From Pseudoips prasinana (taxonomy: Eukaryota; Arthropoda; Insecta; Lepidoptera; Nolidae), in assembly GCA_951640165.1 (NCBI GenBank), contig OX621252.1, positions 24,511,934 through 24,575,933 on the forward strand: 64,000 bases of DNA. The letters run 5' to 3'. Position numbers and translations under genes: made by a program. The notes beneath the pieces were generated by a model. The model saw nothing but the letters and a program-made list of their open reading frames with translations, searched no databases and was not told where the DNA came from. Shown here piece after piece: positions 58,901 through 64,000 of this stretch (positions are counted from its first letter, which is position 1; every line of letters starts with the position of its first letter).

Positions 58901-61900
58901 AAGATGAAGAAGTGCGACGAAACATTGCTGCGGAAGCTGCGGTAATAACTCAAAATTTAGCACCCTCCAAATCAGTACAGCGATATAAAAATTGTTACAA
59001 TCAATTTATTGCTTGGAAGAAATTGCATCGTATTAATAAAATTGATGAAGACCTTTTACTTATATACAATGTCATTAAACTTTCGGTCCTGGTATGATGA
59101 AAAATAGTATACGCGCCACGGGAAGATAGCAGGACTTTTCGACCCACGCTTATGTCAAGTCTTTTAATAATTTTTTTTTTCGTCTGGGGGGGCTTCGCCC
59201 CCCCAACCCCCCACCGGGGCTTCGCCCCGAATCCCCTCAATGAATGATTTGAACTACATTCGTTTTACTTGTATACAATGTCATTAAACTTTCGGTCCTG
59301 GTATGATGAAAAATAGTTTATGCGCCACGGGAAGATAGCAGGACTTTACGACCCACGCTTTTGTCAATATCGCGCGGGTTGAAATGTCCTACTTTCCTCC
59401 CTTGGCACGTAATGTACTAAATTTACTTGTAAAACAAAGTAATGTTTTGAACGAATATTACTGGTTGGTACAAAAAGTAAAATCTGTTTAGCACACACCC
59501 ACCCTAACAAATGTCTTCAAGAAGATTTTGGTATTTTTTTTTATTTATAAAAGTTTACCAATAGCTAAACTATTGGTAAACTATACATTTTTGGTATATA
59601 TATATTTTTGTGATTTATATATAACTATATATATATCACAAAAAGTATGTTGAGGACCTGAAAAATAAAATAGATTAATATTAGTTCCTGGGATAAATTG
59701 AATTAAGTAGGTACCGCCAATACGTCCACGTCTGAACACATGCCTCCTCCCAAAGATCTCCACACTTACCGGTCTTGCGCTATCCGCATCCAGCGATTTC
59801 CAGCGACCCTCCTAGATCATCTGTCCATCATGGCGGGGGCCTGACCACGCTTCGCCTTCCGGTTCGGGGTCGCCACTCGAGAACCTTTACGCCGGCTCTA
59901 CGATGTGGCCAATTCAGCTTCGCAAATATCTGGGCCATGTCGGTGACTTTGGATAGCCTGCGGATTTCGACATTTCTGATTCGATATCTTCAATACTTCG
60001 GCTTAATCGGTTGCGGGGGCCCCCTTTTATTTAAGTCATTAAAAGAGGTATATTTGTAATTTGAAACCGGTCTTTGCTAAACGGATAGACTTTTTATTTA
60101 TTTATGATAGCTGTACCCCGCGGTTTTACCCGCATTACATTTTATAAATTATCACAGCTCCTCCCCCGTAGGTAATAGGGTGATCATTTGTAGCCTATAT
60201 GTTGACCCAACCTCTTAGTAATATTCATGCAAAATTTGAAGTAAATCCATGCAGTAATTTTTGAGTTTAGCCCGGACATACTTACAGACAAACAGATAAA
60301 CAGACAAGAATTCTAAATACTATATTTTTGGCTTCGATATCGGTGTAGATCACACCCCAAGTATCCTTTTAAAAAAAATATTCAATGTACAGTTTTGACT
60401 TTCCTACGATTTTATTATATGTATAGATGATTACGAAATAAATTTTATTCAAATCGGTTCTTACAGGAAGTAGTCACTTGTTTGTTTAAAAAAGACAAAA
60501 TAATTATTGTTTTAAAGTATATTTAAACCAATATTTTTTTGGTTGTTTCTTGTCGAGTACAGCATTTTAAATTGTGTAGGTATACTGACAGCTATCCCAT
60601 CTCTGTTATTTATTATCCAATCCCTTCTATCTTCAATTCTATCTTGCATATTGTACCCTTTGTTCGTCTTACAGTTGGTAAGACATATTAAGGAATCTTA
60701 CTAATGAACTTGGACCGCGTTTCTCTTATACTCACTATCATCACACAGGGGCTCTACCAGCTAAGTCACCGAACATCGATTTCTTAAATGGCGTTCAAAT
60801 AAATAAAGGTTAAAAATGACTTAATAAATCTTTAAATCGGCTTCAACGTTGACAATCAATTCCGGACCATTTATGACGTCTCATGTGATCATGGAAGCCG
60901 ATTTAACCATTGATTAAGTCATTTTTAACCTTTATTTATTTGAACGCCATTTATTTAAGAAATCGAAGTTCGGCGACTTAGCCGGTCGAGCCCGAGGTCA
61001 CTATCATCGGTCGTATTGAAAACGATACATTATATTTTTAATACTAACGGCATAGAATATAATCACCCTATCTCACCCCGTGGGGGGCGTAGAAGTCGGT
61101 CCGAGGGTATATATGATGTCCTCCCGACAGAATTTCGGCCACGGCGGCCAGTCTTAATGGAGACTAGCCAATTGCGCAGGACATATTATAGTGCACAAGT
61201 GTGTGCGCAAACACAGGGGCACTTTCTATTCCATCACTCTCATGATCCAATGGGACGCCTAGAGACATGACCGGAAAGAGTTCAGGTACAGGACCGACGG
61301 CTTTACGTGCTCTCCGAGGCACGGGGGTGTAATACTGCCAACTTCCAGACTTCGGGCTGATACTGAGAAATTTCTTTTTACGGAAAAATCCCAAAATCAC
61401 TTTTTGGCCCGACCCGGGATTTGAACCCAGGACCTCATTATCTGCGGTTGAACACGCTACCGCTAGACCAACGAGGCAGTCGAGGGTCTATATACCAGAT
61501 ACTGGGCAGCAGCGTTTATCTGATCTATACTATGACCCTCATACTGCAACCGCCAATCTATAAAAACTTTTATAAAACAGAAAGAAATACTTTGTTTTAC
61601 AGAGCAACACTATTGTTTAATTTATTAACACCAAAAAAAAATAGATAACAAATAGACTTATTGTCTAATAACAGTAAAAAACTGATGTAATAGATTGAGA
61701 CAACATTTATTAAGTTTAGAATTAAAAATTAAAAAAAAAAACTAAATGACACGCTTTATATAGAAAACCTAAAAAAAATAGAAAATACATTTTAATTAAG
61801 AATAGTGTGAAAATATTTAATACATTTATAAATTACTAGATAATAGTTCTTTCGGCTGATATGATTGATGATTGACTGAAGGATATCTCTCTCCGTATCC

Positions 61901-61975
61901 GTGAAATATGTTTCTATTCTAAAAGTGTTTAACATTTTCCATTTGTTCCAGGTTATTGGGAACGAGGGCTAAAAG
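55927..61975 (+). CDS. Gene B: secreted paralogue of gene A, first two exons (runs off window)
   Basis: Exon 1 55927-55975 encodes the signal peptide MLKKIALLCLLSAPAF(G), ending phase 1 at G|GTAAG. Exon 2 61952-61975 (TTGTTCCAG| ... AAAAG|GTAACA) encodes (G)YWERGLK(G), phase 1 in and out. Gene A has [15 protein letters not shown](G) and (G)MDPNLK(G) with the same phases and lengths (46/21 versus 49/24 nt). Later exons were not found by 64000. Between the two exons lie SINE A, the Crypton-like fragment and other elements. Confidence 0.65.
56625..56890 (+). mobile_element. SINE family A with a small internal hairpin
   Basis: GTTGGCGTGGTTGGCAATTG head, GGTCGTGGGTTGGATTTCC (B box mutated), AATATCAGGACTGATATT inverted duplication before the core, CTGAGTCTGGGTATAATTTA, tail complete. 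Confidence 0.85.
56885..57015 (+). repeat. Dispersed repeat family K, copy 1
   Basis: CCAAATCTATTACATAACTT, GACAATAAGTCTATTTGATA, TGCTCTGTAAAACAAAG. Inverted copy at 61580-61710. Confidence 0.65.
57030..57190. repeat. Direct duplication of about 70 bp
   Basis: CCGAGGCCGAAAGTTTGAAT ... TTGCGGGAAGAAAGATG(T/C)A TATTTCAGACTGCTCA occurs at 57030 and 57127. Confidence 0.85.
57988..58266. mobile_element. TIR element, 279 bp
   Basis: Ends CAGGGTAACTTGTAAA / TTTACAAGTAACCCTG. Inner inverted blocks GATAGCTAACACCATAAGCA and TGCTTATGGTGTTAGCTTCC. Left TA, right CA. Confidence 0.75.
58807..59097 (+). pseudogene. Crypton-like tyrosine recombinase fragment (core-binding domain)
   Basis: From ATG 58807: an acidic Ser-rich stretch (SSDYSSDDSEDEEVRRNIAA), then SKSVQRYKNCYNQFIAWKKL HRINKIDEDLLLIY. 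This matches the N-terminal SAM-like core-binding domain of Crypton/DIRS-type and Crypton-derived eukaryotic tyrosine recombinases (ERYxxxYxxFxxWK...IxEDxLLxYF). It breaks at about 59064, where a direct repeat begins, and ends NVIKLSVLV*. The catalytic R-H-R-Y part is absent. A CCAAT-like GGCCAATCAGAG lies at about 58728. Truncated, not functional. Confidence 0.6.
59064..59368. repeat. Direct repeat of about 97 bp around a G/C-rich insert
   Basis: ATACAATGTCATTAAACTTT ... CGCCACGGGAAGATAGCAGG at 59064-59160 and 59272-59368. Between them GGGGGGGCTTCGCCCCCCC and CCGGGGCTTCGCCCCG form two strong hairpins. Confidence 0.85.
59555..59650. repeat. Two adjacent hairpins
   Basis: GTTTACCAATAGCTAAACTA TTGGTAAAC (outline) and TTTTTGTGATTTATATATAA CTATATATATATCACAAAA. 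Confidence 0.75.
59690..60020 (-). pseudogene. RTE-clade LINE ORF2 C-terminus
   Basis: Reverse strand reads RRLSKVTDMAQIFAKLNWPH, then [20 protein letters not shown], then ... TDDLGGSLEIAGCG and WRSLGG-like end; the LKWxWAGHxxR...[20 protein letters not shown] block is the RTE hallmark. Stops present. Confidence 0.75.
60105..60430 (-). mobile_element. Helitron-like remnant
   Basis: GATAGCTGTACCCCGCGGTT TTACCCGCAT at the left (3' end on reverse strand, CTAT instead of CTAG). The body has AGTTTAGCCCGGACATACTT and other degenerate parts. Confidence 0.5.
60430..60745. other. Gene B intron sequence, nothing recognised
   Basis: AT-rich without repeat ends. Confidence 0.4.
60749..60991. mobile_element. 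Foldback/MITE family H, arms about 97 bp
   Basis: AGCTAAGTCACCGAACATCG ... AAATGGCGTTCAAATAAATA against TATTTATTTGAACGCCATTT ... CGAAGTTCGGCGACTTAGCC, enclosing a Helicoidal ATCGGCTTC/GAAGCCGAT centre. Confidence 0.7.
61095..61485 (-). mobile_element. SINE family B, long copy
   Basis: Reverse strand head CGTTGGTCTAGCGGTAGCGT, GGTTCAAATCCCGGGTCGGG; same extended 3' part as 34200-34592 with few differences. Confidence 0.85.
61580..61710 (-). repeat. Dispersed repeat family K, copy 2
   Basis: Reverse complement carries AATCTATTACATCAGTTTTT, GACAATAAGTCTATTTGTTA and TGCTCTGTAAAACAAAG. Confidence 0.65.
61952..61975 (+). CDS. Gene B exon 2 (24-nt micro-exon)
   Basis: Between CATTTGTTCCAG and GTAACATTC. 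Encodes YWERGLK with split Gly codons at each side. The call rests on phase match and similarity to gene A's micro-exon. Confidence 0.6.
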
Positions 61976-62124
61976 GTAACATTCAAATATAATTCTTCGT
62001 CCAAATTTACACGTTACTTTCACAATATTAATAGTAGTCATGGCTGAATTTCGGCTACGGTGGCCTCTCTGTAGGCAAATATGTATTCACTAGTTGCTGC
62101 CAGTTAAGCAGTAGACCTCCTTTT

Positions 62125-62715
62125 TTAGGGTTCCGTAAAAAAAACGGAACCCTTTATTGATTCGTCATGTCTGTCTGTCCGTCCGTATGTCTCAGCCGCT
62201 TTTTTCCGAAACTATAAGATCTGTACTGTTGAAACTTGGTAAGTAAATGTATTCTGTGAACCACATTAAGATTTTCACACAGAAATAGAAAACAAAACAT
62301 AAATTTTGGGGGTTCCCCATACATAGAAATAAAACTCAAAAATTATTTTTTCATCGTACCCCTACATGTGGGGTATCCATGGATAGGTCTTCAAAAATTA
62401 TATTGAGGTTTATAATATAATTTTTTTCTAAACTGAATAGATTGCGCGAGAGACACTTCCAAAGTGGTAAAATGAGTGTCTCCCCCCTACAACTTCTAAA
62501 ATAAGAGAATGATAAAACTAAAAAATATATATGATGCAAACTTCCACCGAAAATTGGTTTGAACGAGATCTAGTAAGTAGTTTGTTCATTAATCATAAAC
62601 CGCAATTTACCGTTCATTCATTGAACTCAATCGAATATAACAATAAAAAAAAAATATGTTACTTGCTGTTACGGAACCCTTCATGGGCGAGTCCGACCCG
62701 CACTTGGCCTTTTTT
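62125..62715 (+). repeat. Dispersed repeat family G, copy 2
   Basis: Same order as 41635-42250: AGGGTTCCGTAAAAAAAACG, CTTTTTTCCGAAACTATAAG, ATTTTGGGGGTTCCCCATAC, GTGGGGTATCCATGGATAGG, TTACGGAACCCTTCATGGGC, CACTTGGCC. Confidence 0.75.
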
Positions 62716-62719
62716 TTTG

Positions 62720-63015
62720 TAGAAACCTTTTATAGGTCCCCGCAGTTGGGGAGACTACGGGGTATGTGGATAACTCGAGACGATCAGTAAAATCCTCCTA
62801 CGCTTATTGTTAACCTCCTGTAAAAAGAAAAACAAAAACCCAGCGTTCCGTCACTTTCACTATCGGATGGTTGATTTTCCATCATCATTCCTGCCATGGG
62901 ATTAACTGCTTGGCTATGTTATTATAGATATCTACTGTCTCACTACGCAGGCATTAGTGACATTATCTTCATGACATACAGTGATGTGATACATAATTGA
63001 CGAGATTTATTTTCT
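62720..63015. other. Unassigned; possible repeat
   Basis: GGTCCCCGCAGTTGGGGAGA then ACTACGGGG is a small GC island; nothing else recognised. Confidence 0.3.
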
Positions 63016-63017
63016 TA

Positions 63018-63545
63018 TATTAAATTATCTATATAAGTATGTACCTATTTACAAAAGAAATGTAGTAGGTCTAGGTATGTAGAAGGTATATCAGTTATCT
63101 CTATATAGCACTAGCCTGAAGATTAGGAGCTAATTTAACAGCTTGAACATATTGCGTAAATAAATGGCATTTTGCTTCTTTGGCTTAATCTTTACCTGTC
63201 TCTTTTCCTTTCTAGCTTTTTTTTTTATTTCTCTATATAGTGCTATTTCTGCGTCCGACCACCTGTTTCATGACCACAGCATACATCACGCCGACCTTTT
63301 ACGGGTTATAGAGGCTAAAATGAACCTTTAAAAAAATATTATCAATAATCCTGCGACTAAGATATTCAGCAGATTCAAATTATATATTATATCCTATTGT
63401 ATATAATATATTATTGGAATCTGCTGAATTCGTAATACATTCTATTGAATGTCTTAGTCGCAGGATTTTTGTTAACATCTTTTTGTTCTGCTTAGTTTGG
63501 CATCAAATGGCCGTGTGTAAATAATGTCCCAGGATATAGTATTAT
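63018..63545 (+). mobile_element. SINE family A 3' part with an insertion
   Basis: TATCTATATAAGTATGTACC ... TATCAGTTATCTC at 63027-63105, and GTTCTGCTTAGTTTGGCATC ... GTCCCAGGATATAGTATT at 63485-63545. The interval holds a large hairpin. Confidence 0.7.
63347..63470. repeat. Large imperfect hairpin
   Basis: ATCCTGCGACTAAGATATTC AGCAGATTC ... and ... GAATCTGCTGAATTCGTAAT ... GTCTTAGTCGCAGGATT with an AT-rich centre; the right arm has an extra 20-nt bulge. Confidence 0.85.
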
Positions 63546-63556
63546 TTTTAATTTAA

Positions 63557-64000
63557 GTGGAATTTTATGGCCTAAAAGTGATTGCGAAAGCAACTAATGT
63601 AAATACGGCTGACGAGCATTTATTTGTGGATACGTTAAATACCCACGGTTTAAGCCAATATAATCACGTAGCCAATTCGAACGGTAGAATTCTAGACCTG
63701 GCCCTCTCAAATATCGTGCTAACCGTAACCGAATGCGAAGAATCCCTAGACCCGCACTATAAGACACTAATTATTAGCATGGAAACCTCCAATGTACCTC
63801 TCTTTAAGCCAGATGCTAGGAATAAATACCTATATTACAAAGGGGACTTCGATGCGATTAGCTCAGACCTTCTAGCAGTTGAGTGGTACACTGAGTTGCG
63901 ATATAAGTGCGTCGAATATGCCGTCAATTATTTTTACACTTACCTGAAGAAAACCATCGGGAAACATATACCTAAATTAGAAATATCTAACAACAATACA
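63557..64000 (+). CDS. LINE-E ORF2 fragment (endonuclease end and linker), runs off window
   Basis: Open frame without ATG from 63557 to the edge: KVIAKATNVNTADEHLFVDT, YNHVANSNGRILDLALSNIV, SLDPHYKTLIISMETSN, then linker KYLYYKGDFDAISSDLLAVE W ... YLKKTIGKHIPKLEISNNNT. The NxxGRxLDLxLS and DPHYKxL blocks match Jockey/CR1-type endonuclease ends (compare LINE-B NDRILDLVLCNED and DPHHKALEI). It is 5' truncated and joins SINE A directly; RT should lie beyond 64000. Confidence 0.8.
   Translation, partial: MEFYGLKVIAKATNVNTADEHLFVDTLNTHGLSQYNHVANSNGRILDLALSNIVLTVTECEESLDPHYKTLIISMETSNVPLFKPDARNKYLYYKGDFDAISSDLLAVEWYTELRYKCVEYAVNYFYTYLKKTIGKHIPKLEISNNNT

Overview
The window looks like nuclear DNA of a lepidopteran insect. 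Multi-exon genes have small coding exons separated by AT-rich introns. Those introns are packed with tRNA-headed SINEs, Jockey/CR1-type and RTE-type LINE pieces, short Helitron-like elements (TC...CTAG, target A|T) and TIR/foldback elements. No operons, CRISPR arrays, rRNA genes or functional tRNA genes were seen; every tRNA-like promoter box sits in a SINE.

Four host genes can be supported. (1) RRP36, a nucleolar rRNA-processing factor, + strand, 1116-13057, four coding exons, 241 aa. Its introns carry a 5'-truncated LINE (about 3.0-5.8 kb) and a full-length LINE with intact ORF1 and ORF2 (6783-11535) that split a SINE and left a 7-bp target duplication. (2) 'Gene A', - strand, 46501 down to 27027: seven coding exons, about 299 aa, a secreted cysteine-containing protein with several N-glycosylation sequons, family not recognised. 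(3) An XRCC4 homologue (NHEJ factor), + strand, 47967-48530, a single coding exon of 187 aa. (4) 'Gene B', + strand from 55927: a signal-peptide exon plus a 24-nt micro-exon (61952-61975). The exon phases and micro-exon match gene A, so A and B look like divergent paralogues; B runs off the right edge.

Between RRP36 and gene A (13.2-27.0 kb) lie a 3.86-kb foldback transposon with an 8-bp target duplication (13942-17796), the 3' end of an R1/LOA-like LINE ORF2, an almost intact reverse-strand LINE (18.1-22.6 kb) and a decayed LINE (23.6-25.1 kb). The foldback contains a second 2.29-kb TIR transposon, and its opposite arm preserves the empty site. Gene A introns hold a 17-copy 42-bp minisatellite, a 2.06-kb giant inverted repeat, a 117-bp tandem array and a Helitron that split a SINE, again with the empty site readable. 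The right part (46.7-64 kb) is repeat-rich: TIR elements, a Crypton-like tyrosine-recombinase fragment, SINEs, and a LINE endonuclease fragment that leaves the window.

The most unusual signals are: a MITE family found only at GTAC target sites; a stop-free reading frame bridging ORF1 and ORF2 in two different LINEs; the self-documenting nested foldback; tandem head-to-tail Helitrons; and many unrelated short near-perfect hairpins that look like template-switch products. Coordinates were read by eye from the sequence; boundaries of decayed repeats are approximate.
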